Under the pieces are notes generated by a model, which was given only the letters and a program-made list of their open reading frames with translations, was not told the origin of the DNA and searched no databases. The translations under genes and the position numbers were made by a program. Below, one piece after another: positions 35,380-46,200 of a stretch of DNA of 50,806 nt (position 1 is its first letter; each line of letters starts with the position of its first letter). The stretch covers positions 1 through 50,806 of the forward strand of contig JBBHKE010000633.1 in NCBI GenBank assembly GCA_037447655.1. The letters run 5' to 3'. Source of the DNA: Zygnema cylindricum. Taxonomy: Eukaryota > Streptophyta > Zygnematophyceae > Zygnematales > Zygnemataceae.

Positions 35380-37232
35380 CTGATGAGGGAGAGAGAGGGA
35401 GAGGGAAGGAGGAGGAGGAATGGAGAGGAGGGGAGGGAGGGGAAGGGGGGTGGAGAGGGAGGGGAGGAGGGAAGGCAATGAAAAAGGAATGAATGAGAGT
35501 CACATTGAATAAGATGGATAATTTGTGGAACAACTCTTATCCACCTGCTTGAGTTGTCCTCCCTCCTCCTGAATGCTTGAATGACAACCCATAGGCAACA
35601 TAGAAACTTGCTACCGAGTTTTAGCAGGATATCTGCCTTCACTTTTTTAGTGTTGTGAAGACGCCAATTTCTTTGGAATACTCGTGAAATCACAGTCATC
35701 ATTGTTCTTTTTAAAGCTCTTGCATTATCTGTTTTTGTAAAAGCAATAGCCCTTTTTGTGGTTGTAAAACATGAAAACACATACCACAGCAAGTCTCTCG
35801 CGATGGGCATCATCCACTTTCTGCACATAAGCACAGGGAAATGGATTTCAATCACAATGCAAAATCCCTTTAACTGAGAAAAGGCACACGAGTCTCTCAA
35901 AACAGTGTTCCAGTGAAGAGTAGGCACTTATGTTCAGGGGGGTCTAAGAAATGGACTTCAATACAGATAAACTGATAACAAACCTCAGAAAATCAATTTC
36001 CTGAACATAAGATTACACACTCATCATAAGTTTGTGGACCCCACCAATTTTAGATGCGATGTTTTGGTGGCTACATGTAATTAAACACGGGTCACCATTA
36101 TGTCACATTAATACTGCACAAATGTACAATCGAAGTGCGTGGATACCATGGGTTTCCACTCAGTGATGGTATTTTTCACTCTTATATACAGTCGCACCAA
36201 TGAACATTGACAAAAAAGGATCGACGGTTGACACTGCTGTAATAGCTTTTGATGAATGACATCCATTTTAAGCCGCCTGTGTGTCTATGTGAATCAAGGA
36301 GCTGACTAACGTCAACTTTACCTAGTGAAATTAGGGTTGATATTATAAATGGATGGGAAATCATGTATAAACGACTGTTGTTGACAGACAGACGCAAAAG
36401 CTTGAAGGAAAGTATAACCCAAAAAAAAAAAAAAATAGGGTGCCGACCAGAAATCACATATAGATTACTGTTGTTGACAGACAGACACTTGAATGTGAAG
36501 CGTAGTACATTCTAAAGTTGTTCCTTTACTCATGTTTCTTCATGGACACTAAGTGTAATGTCCTTTGTGGAAGTTACTGTAGTCCACATTAAATCTTATA
36601 TGCACTCCAGAGAACTGGCATAATGGTGTAACATTCCAAAGAAACAATCCTATCGCATGACACATTAACATAGGCAAGTAAAAACCTTAAGTTCAGATAA
36701 CCTATCTTGTTTAAATGTTGATGAAGAAACCTTGTAAGAATATGCAGAACATCTTGGACATCTAACCTCTCTCCATGGAAGAAGAGAAATGAAGTCGAAT
36801 TGTGTTTTTGTCAAAGCGTTATAGAATAAGCACAAGAAGATCAACTGGTGCCCATCATTCTAGAAAATTTGAGCTACTGTGGGCTTTCCTAACCAGAACT
36901 CAACCGTGGTTGGGATATTATAACAGGCTTTCTATCTCCTTGAATGTGCATTTGTGATTGGCACATGGCAGAATCAGAGAAGCATTGTCTCCACTCCAAA
37001 AATACACCATACACTGTGATGATGGTGAATTGGCAGGTTTATTTGCGTTGTTTGTTGCAAGGCTAATCCAATCTTATATGCAATGTTTTCCGATCAGGTG
37101 CAGTCACAAAAACTTGTGTTTTGTGCTAATAGACTTAGTTTGGAATTAGTGTGGTCCAGACAAATTTGGACAATGTAACCAAACATATGGGCTAACAATG
37201 TCAACGTTTCCCAAAAAAAAAAAAAAACATAC
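35380..37232. other. Probable TAF12 3' region or intergenic DNA
   Basis: About 1.85 kb. A minus-strand frame of 250 codons (35175-35927) crosses it but includes a CT-rich intron-like stretch. I could not find an exon matching the usual C-terminal TAF12 helix. Candidate acceptors exist near 35730. Confidence 0.35.
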
Positions 37233-39568
37233 CGGGCGTCGATATTGTCGATATTCATCATTTCCAAACCCTGGAATCTTCATATGCCAATTGCGCTCTG
37301 GATAGAAAGAAACCAAGAACCAGTGTGATGAAAAAACGACCAGAAATAAATCATACATTCCAAAGTGATGAATTTAAGAAAAAAATCGTACATGTCCGAC
37401 TTCCTATATCTTACATGAAAGGTGGTGACTGCCACTAGATAATAAAATACTGGCTTTTCAACTTTCAACTGTTGTGAGCACAAAATCAGGCCCAAATTGA
37501 GGGTCACACCGTAAAACTTCCATCTTCACGTTTAAAAGAACCAACAGTTAACAACCCAGCCAATGACAACTGAAAGACATGTGCATCTGAATTAAACAAT
37601 AATCTGAAATTGGTTAGAGCTTAAGTATACGTCGAGGGCTCTTCCGTCCAATCAAATCTAATTCAAGATAGGAAAAGGATACAAGAATGTCTTCTGCCAG
37701 CAAGAATTGAGAAAATATATTTGATAAGTACAATGTATGCACGTCAAATAACTGTTTGTTACAAAATAGAACTTCATGTCTATCATTTGAAAGCTACACC
37801 GTGAACCGCTATTACAGTTCCAGTTTTTTCTGCACTATAACGTTATTAATACTGATTGTTATTTTTCTCAACGCTAATTCTTTTGGCGGTTCACAATCGT
37901 ACACGTCATTTGGACTGTAAATAGAATTACTAACGTTAAAACAGTCCTCATACTAAATAGTCCTTAACGCTAACAGCGATTCATGACTTACACCAATGAT
38001 TGATGCACACAAAAAGTACTAATGCACACAAAAGATGCCAATGGACACAAAAAGTACTAGGAAACTAAATGACAAAGAACCCACCTAAATGCAGAAGCAC
38101 ATCTTTAGCCTCCAACACTTGAGACTTGCGATGCTTGGCAAGCTGGCAGGCAAAAGTTGTCACCTGATAAGAGGGGATATTTCCAGAATCAGAAATTCTT
38201 GCAAGAACTATTTTGGAACTTGCAGACACTTGAGCCAAAATCAAACACAAAAAACCATTCGTAAAACATAGAATTGCAACCCCATTTCTATACTAAGGCC
38301 ATAACTGCCTATCTGTAACAAAAGTTCTGGAATGACGTGTTCACCGATTCAATGAAGTTGTCTGCAATCTCCACCAGTACTTCCTCCACGCCCTCTTCTA
38401 ACCTCTCAGAAGGATCCAGCTGTAAGCATCACATAATTGATGTCATTGATGAGACAATAAGGTAAGAAACCATGGAGAAATCTGAAAACGATAAAGTTAA
38501 AGCTTGACTGTGTTCATAAATTCTATCGTTACAAGCTGAATGGAGAAGTCGTTCACAACTGCCAAATCTACTCGAAAGAAACAAAGAAAAGAACAACATA
38601 CGTCCCAAACAAAAATTCCACAACTCTCACACTATGAACAACACCATATACATATCAAAACATTCTAGAGCATCTTCCATGTTCAAACAGCACACAATAT
38701 ACTTCTACACGCACAAGCAACTTAAACAACTCCACCTTCAGCCTTAATACTGCATCTCAACATCTAGTAAAAAAAACGGGGGGGGGGGGTGGGGGAAGAT
38801 CAGCCAAATTTCCCTCGCAAAGACTTCCCCGTCTACCATCCATCTTATGCCATCAAAGCAACTGACAATTTTCTACAAAAAATTCCTTTAAAATGCGTGA
38901 GAAAATGCAATGCCAGATTTATGTTCAATACGTTTCCAAGTAAGATTTAGCCGAGCCGATTTTAGCCAGGACCGTACCTGACTGACCAAATCTCGAATCG
39001 TGCGCTTGCCGAGGATACTTCCACTAGTGTCAGTTGATCCAGCTGTCCCATTGTTGGACGGTACAGCGGCTGAAGTAGCCCTTTGGTTGACAAGGCTGGA
39101 CACCCCGGCAGAAGATGCCAGTCCTGTTCCAGCTCCTGCCCTCTGTGCCTGTTGCGCAGTTGGAGTCAGGGCTTGATGAGGAGGGGGACGCTGTTGATAA
39201 GGAGAGGGAACAGTCGTAGTTTGTTGCTGAGTGGATGATGCACCAAGTGGCAAAGATCCTTGCTGATGTTGAAGCTTCTGCTGTTGCTGCTGATCCTGCT
39301 GTTGTTGGTGTTGTTGATGTTGTTGCTCTTGTTGATGCTGTTGGAGATTATATTGTTGTGGTGCCTGTGCTGACTGGTGTTGTCGTAGCTGTTGTTGATG
39401 TTGTTCTTGTTGTTGTCGTAGCTGTTGTTGATGTTGTTCTTGTTGTTGTTGCTGTTGTTTCTGTTGTTGTTGTTGCTGTTGTTGTTGTTCCTGATGATGC
39501 TGTTGCTGTCGTTGCTGTTCTTGTTGATCTTGCTGTTGTTGTTGTTCTTGTTGTTTCTGTTGTTGTTC

Positions 39569-39600
<32 letters not shown>

Positions 39601-41734
39601 CTTGCAGTTGTTGAAGCTGTTGCTGCTGTTGCAGCTGTTGCTGAGCGAGATGAGGAGAGTATCCTAACATTCCCTGAGAAAGATGATAGTTTTGGAGGCT
39701 TGTAGCAGCCTGTACAGACGAAGGAGGCCGCATATGCTGAGACTGTTGCTGAGGCTGCTGCTGGAGGCTTCTCTGAAGAGCATTTTGCGACAGACTTTGC
39801 ATAGTAGAGGGATTACCGCCTATCTGTAAACCGGCTCCATGGGCCAACCCGAGTCCTGCATGGCGCTGTTGTGATCCTGGTGCATTGGACGATTGCTGAC
39901 TCAGCATGCCGAGCTGCTGACCCGGTGTCAGCTGGCCAGTTAAAGAATTATTATTGGCTGCAGGACGACCGAGATGTGACTGGGAAAACTGCAGAATACC
40001 AAACCACAATCGAATTCTAAGAACAGCAGTAGCTTCGCCAAGCTTTTTTTGGGTTCGCAAAGCTTTTTCCAGGGTTTTTTTAGAATTTGTCCGGATTTAT
40101 TAGGGTGTTTAGGGTTTTCTGGAGTATTAGTTTTTTTAGGTTTTTGGGTTTTTAGGATTTGCTGAGGGTTTTTAGAGCTCTTTTGGTTTGCTAGGAATTT
40201 CTAGAATATCTTGGGATTTAATAGGGGTTTACAGACCTTGTTGGGTTTTTAGGGCATTAATAAGGAGTTTATGGGCTTTTAGGGTTTTTTTCTCCCTCTC
40301 CCTCGCTGCAGCCCATTGCATTTCTGACATCCTGGTAAACTACAACGCCCATCGCATCAGACTTAATCACTCTAGTAGTGTTTTACTGACCTGAATCATA
40401 AATTCGTGTTCATGACACTATATATGTAAGTCGCAGCAATAAGCCACATTGCAAAACGTCCTTTGGTGGAGTTAAATCTAATAAAGTGTTAACACTAAGA
40501 ATTTACTGACTCTAATAGTGATGGGTGGTGTAGTACAAACCTGAGGAGGACGCATTTGCTGGTTTTGAGGTGCTCTTCCGAGAGCCATCCCTGCCGCTGT
40601 CCCTCCGGCACGTGTTGTCTGTTGCTGCATTTGTGAGGTTCCCATGGCGCCCTGGTGGGGCATACCAGGGGAGGAAGGCTGACCAGGAGAAGGAGAAGAC
40701 TGCTGAAAAGTAGGAGAAGGAGAGGAAGAGTTGGGAACCTGACTTTGAGCAGAGGCCAGCTGTGTCAAAAGACCAGATGAGAGAGATCTTTGGATGGAAC
40801 CTGCTTGCCCAGGACCACCTATTACGGCCTGTGCATTATTACTGGCATTATTGTTATTACTGTTAGGATTGTTGTTATTATTACTATTAATACCAATGTT
40901 GATTCTGGAAGGAGTCTGTGAGAGCTGCTGCTGCTGAGATGGCGGCAATGATGAAGTAGAAGAACCGATTCCCTGTTGAGATCTCTGTCTAGGAGAATTC
41001 TGCATGGATGATGCAGAGGAAACCGACAGCGATGGTTGACTTTGACTTTGACTTTGATTTTGCGAAGCGGAAGCAGCAAATGCGCTCAGAGTCGGAACGC
41101 CTGGAAGAGGCAAATGTGAAGATGGATGGGAAGAAAACGACAAATGAGTGGATGATGAAGGAGAAACTAAACTAGGCACCATATTTGGAGTGGATAGTCT
41201 CCGTTGCTGCTGCTGCTGCTGCTGCTGCTGAAGAATCTGACGTTGCTGAGGAGCCAGCTGTCCAGCTGTCGCCTGCTGCTGCTGAAGCTGCTGCTGGAGA
41301 GACAGTGGTGTTCCCTGAGACGGAGACATATATTGGTGTTGTTGCTGAAGAGGAGCCGTACCAATGTACGGACTGTTGGTAGACTGAGGACCATGACTGC
41401 CACTCGAAAGCAAGTTCTGGCCGGAGGACTGATTTAACTGATTTAACTGATTTGACTGATTGGACTGATTGGACTGGTTTGACTGATTGGATTGATTGGA
41501 CTGGTTTGACTGATTTAAGTCGGAGGATTGCTGAAGGAACGGTGCAGAAGAGACAGTGATTGAAGGTCCTGATGAGGGAGGGAGAGGGGTTGGGTTGGGA
41601 GGGGAAGGGGAGGAAGGAGGGGGAGCAGAGGAAGAAGCCGAGGGCGGTGAAGGAGAAGGGAGAGAGGGAGAGGCAGCGCCACCTGGGGCGCCAGGAGTGG
41701 CAGAAGGACCACTGCCCGAGGGAAGACTCGGCAT
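37233..41734 (-). CDS. TAF12: TFIID/SAGA subunit TAF12 (EER4-like), 3' end unresolved
   Basis: TAF12 carries a histone fold that pairs with TAF4 (or ADA1 in SAGA) in TFIID; it acts in the nucleus at RNA polymerase II promoters. Five exons join in frame: 41734-40541, 39988-38978, 38419-38345, 38163-38085, 37297-37233, 808 codons so far. The fold begins at [11 protein letters not shown] (end of exon 2), continues [20 protein letters not shown] (exon 3) and [20 protein letters not shown] (exon 4), and closes with [13 protein letters not shown] and [10 protein letters not shown] (exon 5), the plant-type ending. Residues 1-735 are low complexity: Pro/Ser-rich, a SNQ tandem repeat (41430-41520), Asn runs and long Gln tracts (41200-41300; 39230-39650). 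Plant EER4/TAF12 also has a long Gln-rich N-terminus. The start is the first Met of the open frame; a 5' UTR splice at GCTGCAG just upstream is possible. The usual final HKQR-type helix was not found. Two MITEs sit in its introns. Confidence 0.9.
37797..37990. mobile_element. Diverged 200-bp-family MITE in TAF12 intron 4
   Basis: It begins CACCGTGAACCGCTATTAC after TA and ends near CTAACAGCGATTCATGA. It is internally AT-rich with CTAACGTTAAAAC. It lies wholly inside the intron between exons 4 and 5. No coding content. Confidence 0.6.
38776..38797. repeat. Poly-G run in TAF12 intron 2
   Basis: A run of G (with one T) on the plus strand, equal to poly-C in the transcript, in the intron between exons 2 and 3. 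Confidence 0.7.
39235..39660 (-). repeat. Gln-codon (CAA/CAG) repeat within TAF12 exon 2
   Basis: A 420-bp stretch of mixed CAA and CAG codons interrupted by Glu, His, Lys and Arg codons, on the coding strand of TAF12. Open frames of Val/Ala or Leu on the opposite strand are shadows of it. Confidence 0.9.
40075..40295. repeat. TTTAGGG-like degenerate repeats in TAF12 intron 1
   Basis: About fifteen degenerate units of GGGTTTTTAGG type with changing spacing. On the transcribed strand they read CCCTAAA-like. Together with the cluster at 30010-30101 they suggest plant-type telomere-like motifs are frequent in introns of this genome. Confidence 0.65.
40343..40530. mobile_element. 200-bp-family MITE abutting the TAF12 exon 1 donor
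   Basis: The left end TACAACGCCCATCGCATCAG and the inverse of the right end, TACACCACCCATCACTATTAG, resemble the family termini at 17896. The element ends about 10 bases from the exon 1 border, so the donor is GTTTGTACTACACC, read straight into the terminal repeat. No coding content. Confidence 0.65.
41200..41236 (-). repeat. Pure CAG triplet run in TAF12 exon 1
   Basis: Nine or ten uninterrupted CAG codons on the coding strand encode poly-Gln. Uninterrupted runs of this kind are prone to length changes. Confidence 0.85.
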
Positions 41735-41830
41735 AGCTGCAGCGAAGAAAAGTCAGCGGGAAGACTATGTTGAAGGCCAGTTCTGTATAAATACCGGAAG
41801 TTAAAATCCGAACGGATGTGAGAAGAAGCA

Positions 41831-41886
41831 TACGGTACAGTACAGTACTGTACCGTACCATAAATTACAGAGGCGTACCGTACCGT
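41831..41886. repeat. GTAC palindromic array 1
   Basis: ACGGTACAGTACAGTACTGT leads into ACCGTACC, and after a 13-bp gap CGTACCGTACCG follows. It is self-complementary over about 26 bp. Confidence 0.85.
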
Positions 41887-42186
41887 TTTAACAAATTTAG
41901 AGCTACTGTAATGACGTAATTTCCATATTGCCGATACAAGATAGAACTGTCATGTCGACAAGGATTGATAACCCCCTCGATATGGAGAATTGAAAGTCGT
42001 CATTTCCACTCGATACGCATCACTACTATTTATGGGAGTAAATCGCAGTCCCACCGTACGTTCGTACGCATGGCACCAAACGTTTTCAACTGTCTCTACC
42101 CGTTGTACTGGAATTCGTACACTGTTTTTTGTCAGCTTGGAGAAAGCCGTGCAGATGACTCTTTCTTTGGTCACTGTCATTAAGAC

Positions 42187-42221
42187 TATACAGTACAGTA
42201 CTGTAATGTACAGTACAGTAG
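42187..42221. repeat. GTAC palindromic array 2
   Basis: TACAGTACAGTACTGTAATG followed by TACAGTACAGTAG, with four GTAC tetramers in 35 bp. Confidence 0.85.
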
Positions 42222-42379
42222 TGGCTCCTGGTTTTTCTCATAAAAAAATTAGCCATACATAACCTGTTCACGCCGAAGTTTTTTTTACGTCCGAAGGTTT
42301 TTTTGACGATCGGAACAGACGGACGCTCGAATAATGTATAGATTCCTTGCACCGACAAATGCGTATCCCCCGAAAGTAA

Positions 42380-42418
42380 AAGTACTGTACAGTACAGTAC
42401 TGTACTGTACTGTACCGT
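42380..42418. repeat. GTAC palindromic array 3
   Basis: AGTACTGTACAGTACAGTAC continues as TGTACTGTACTGTACCG, with seven GTAC tetramers in 39 bp, forming a near-perfect palindrome. Confidence 0.85.
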
Positions 42419-43253
42419 GCCCGTCGTTTAGAGCGTTGAAACTTGCGCAACTGCTGATCCGTGCAGTCTCACGTTCCGAATTGTACTATATGATATCGGA
42501 GATGCGATTGTGTGGCTTTTACCACTGGTGTGAGGCAAATGATCAACGGTACAGTCTTGGCACTCGAAACCATCTGTTTTCTGTTGCTGTCATTTTTTTT
42601 TTGCGGGCAGGTAAGTTATTGTTTCTGTTTGTAGAAACGGAGTCAGAAGGCGTACTACAGAAGTTTATACACAGCTAATAATTCTTTGACAAAATTACAG
42701 TTTCTATGTCAAATGGCGAGGACCGTGGGCAAAGTATTTGAGAATTGCGACGGGACACGCTATTTTTAGTGGGACCTTGTCACGCTAATTTTGCATGCCC
42801 GAAATTTTGGGCCCAAAACGCGAAATGTTCATAGTAACCGAGGGGTCATCGTTAGCCCCGAAAAATTTAACGGACCCGCCTGCACTTTTCCCTCACAAAC
42901 AAAAAAATCGATTAATAGAATTATGTATTCGAAGTTCGAACCATGATTACATACGACAAGCTTACCGAAGGGCTGTCCTCGACAATGAACCTGTGGCAAA
43001 ACGAAGGACATCGATGCTCCGTCAACGGCTGTGGACTTTCCTCATCAATGCCGTACAGCCAGAAAATAAAATTGTTTTGGCAGATAAAGTAATTCCCGAA
43101 ATCCCGGACGGCAACCGCCCGCCAAAAGGCCAACATGAGACAGTCGTTAGATCGTTTTGTGCTTCGAGTAAAGCTTTGTTGTTTTCCCTCTGAGATTAAA
43201 GCAGTTGTAGCTAGAGCTAGAGAGAGAGGGAGAGGACAAGGGAAGCGAGCAAT

Positions 43254-46200
43254 ATGGCTCTCCGTAAAGCGACATCTCCAACATCCGCGCAATCTCGAAT
43301 GACGTTTGGCACGTGTCTGATACTTCTACTGCTGCTGTGTGTTGCTGTCACTCTCACCTGGACAAGCTTGGTGAGTGGCTGGTTGCAGGATTAATTCCAA
43401 ACTCCTGGACTGTTTTTTGGTCAATTCAGTGCAGATTGCCTGTCTATTCTTATTTTTTACTTACATCGGTAGACTGGCCATCGTTATTAGAGCTAAACAT
43501 TTCCGGGCAGTCAAAATACTTTTTCTCATCGCACAGTTTTCCGATTTTCAACCGTGGCATGGCAATCGAAGGGTAAGACCGTCACCTTTCGATTCCTTGC
43601 CTTGAGAACAAAATTTCAACATTCGATCACGGAGTTAAACGCCTTTGACTGCCCGAAAATTTATTTAACTTTACTTTCGTTGGGCAGTGTACTTCTCTCC
43701 TCCTTTGTTCTGTTTTTTTGGTGCTCTTCTGTCTCCTGCTACTGCATGAGTATTTAGCTATTTGCTGCTTCTTTGTAGCTGTTCATTTTCTGTACGACAT
43801 CGGTTTTTTATTTGCGTTTTTGGTGTTGTCTGTGAGTATTGTTAAGTTTTGTTGTATGAAAGTACTGTTAAATCTTGTTGTATGCTGCTTTCTGGCTAGT
43901 GGATTTTTTTTGTTGCTCACATGCAGTCTATAGGCTGGCTGGTTTCCACATTGGAGCAGCTGCCGGATTCTCCAGCGAATCTCATCCTACGCATGTCAAA
44001 CTTTAAGTAAACACTTTTTCACTGCCTTTACTTCTGTTATTTTTTCCCTACTCTATCCATGTCCTGGCTTATTGTGATCCACATTAATTATTTATGCTTG
44101 CAAGTAACTATACTGTAGTTACTGCGGTTTACTTTATGCTCGCAAGTATAACTATTTTGCAGTTTCTGTGGTTCACATTGATAATATATGCTCTCAAGTA
44201 TAACTATACTACAGCGGCTGTGGTCCACACTAAAAGTGATTGACGTTTTTGTTCTGTACATAACACCCTGCATAAGTGACATTCATCTCATTTGTAGAAC
44301 TGCCAGTGGCAAGTTTGCGCCAAACTCGAAGTCGACGGAGAACCCCTCAATGCTTCCCCGAGAGCAACTTGCAGAGACCATCAGCCTGTTAATGGAAAAC
44401 TATAGGAAGGAGAGGGCCTCTATTCTGAGTACATTGGCGGCTACGGGAGAAAGCAATAGTGAGACATTGCAGACAATGAAGACATTGTTAGAAACACAAG
44501 AGTCACTCATGAAACGTTTGGACGACGGCAATCGCGAGATTGCCAGTGAGATACAGCTGTTAAAAGCAGCAGTTGGCCAGCAGAAAGATGGAGAGGATAA
44601 ACGTGCAATGACACAGATGGAAGAGACCCAGAAGCTACTTAAAGGTTTTGTGGAGCAGGTGATGTGCAGAGAGCTATGTTGAGAGTAACTGCAAGTTGTT
44701 TACCTCCTTTTTTTTCCTGTTGCATTGCAAACAATGTGTTCCTTTTCCTTTCTGTGACCTCTTTTTCGGAGAAGCATGCAGTAGTTGTTTTAGTACTGGG
44801 AAAGAGATGGCTATTTTAAATGGTTAAAATAACTCCTCTTTAAGTCGTTAGGAGAATCTTGCCGGGAATATGGAATGTGAAGAAGAATGTGCTTCTTAGT
44901 TTCTTTGTTATGTTAAGCCTTTGTTTGCATGGTTTTTATTTTTAATTTGGGGCCTCCGCTGTGTCTTTATGCAGCAATCTACATAACAGTGTGTGGTAGG
45001 ACAACCTCATTGCTTCCAATGCCAAAATGTTAAATTTCATTTTTTGGAAAACCTTCATCGCGTTCACATGATCCACTTTGTTGACTGTACTCTTTAAGTT
45101 TGCTTGTTAGCGATATTGAATGGGCATAAACTCCAACTAGGCAACTATTGTCTTGTTTTTAACCCTCTGTCAAGTTCCACAAGAAGACCTATGTTCTGAT
45201 TTTTAGGATTTCTTGTCCATCATAAAACAGTGCTCGTTCCTGGCTCCCCTTTTTTTTCCCGGAATGATGAAACACTGAATGAATAGCAAGTCCAGGTTTC
45301 GAGAACTTTTTGGCAAACGATCTAATAAAATGTTTTGTTTTGGGGGGTGGAAAAACTTGATGGTCCAGATTCGTGAGCAAATCCCAACTGCCGTGGATGC
45401 GAAGGAAGACATTTTGAACAGTACTTGTAAATTCACAAGCTCTTTTTGGCTGTAAAGAATGCAAGAGGAAGAGAGAACGCTGAAATTGAGAGCAGTATTT
45501 TTCGCATTTGGATTCCTACAATCGTTTCTCTTTGTCTTTTATGTCAAACCATGTCAAAGCACTTATTTGGTGAACAAAATTTGAGATTTCTCACCTTGAA
45601 CAAATTAGTATTCTAAACCAGAGGCTATCCAACAGGGTAACTAGAAAGAGTTTCTTTTTTCATTTAATTATAAGTTGGGATTGTACCTTTAATCAAACAG
45701 TACCTCTTATGTAACCAGCAAGAGTGCTTTCAAGGAGACGTTCACTTTGTCAATAGGCATGATAGCACAAATTTTGCCTTTTCTACCTATTGTGACTCCA
45801 CTTAGTTTTTTCTACTTGTTATGACCCTCTTCTTCAACAATGGGAATATGAATGGTGGAAGTTTACATTCAATCTCTCTCCCTTCCTCCCTCTCTCCCTC
45901 CCTCTCTTCCTATAATAGAGGTTAGAGAGGTTTTTTTTACCTATTATGACTCTTTTCTTGAACACGGGTAACATTCAAGGTGACATTGGGAAAGTTGGGT
46001 TTTGCAGTCTACTCGGACACTGTTGCAGAAGAAATAGGACGGTGGAGGCAGCGCACTTTTGTCGACCACAGTACCGCCGGTTTTGTCCAATTTAGGTAAG
46101 GCTTTCTTTTTAATATCTTTTTTCTATTTGAGAGGCGGAGGGAGAGAGGGATGGATGATGTTTGTGTCTCGATTGAGAGAGGAAAAAAGAGAAGGATGGA

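Larger units (their letters stand above)
41735..43253. promoter_or_regulatory. Divergent intergenic region between TAF12 and the GT92 gene
   Basis: About 1.5 kb separates the two head-to-head start codons, so it must hold both promoters. It contains three GTAC-rich palindromic arrays (41831-41886, 42187-42221, 42380-42418). I see no confident TATA box. The short frames inside (for example 42795-43193) have no recognisable motif. Confidence 0.6.

Noticed and set aside
35175-35927. 250-codon minus-strand frame as one exon
   Set aside because: It crosses an intron-like CT tract with a good acceptor at 35380, and it ends in a stop before the strong donor at 35104.
39235-39705. Plus-strand Val/Ala and Leu-rich frames
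   Set aside because: Antisense shadows of the TAF12 Gln codon repeat.
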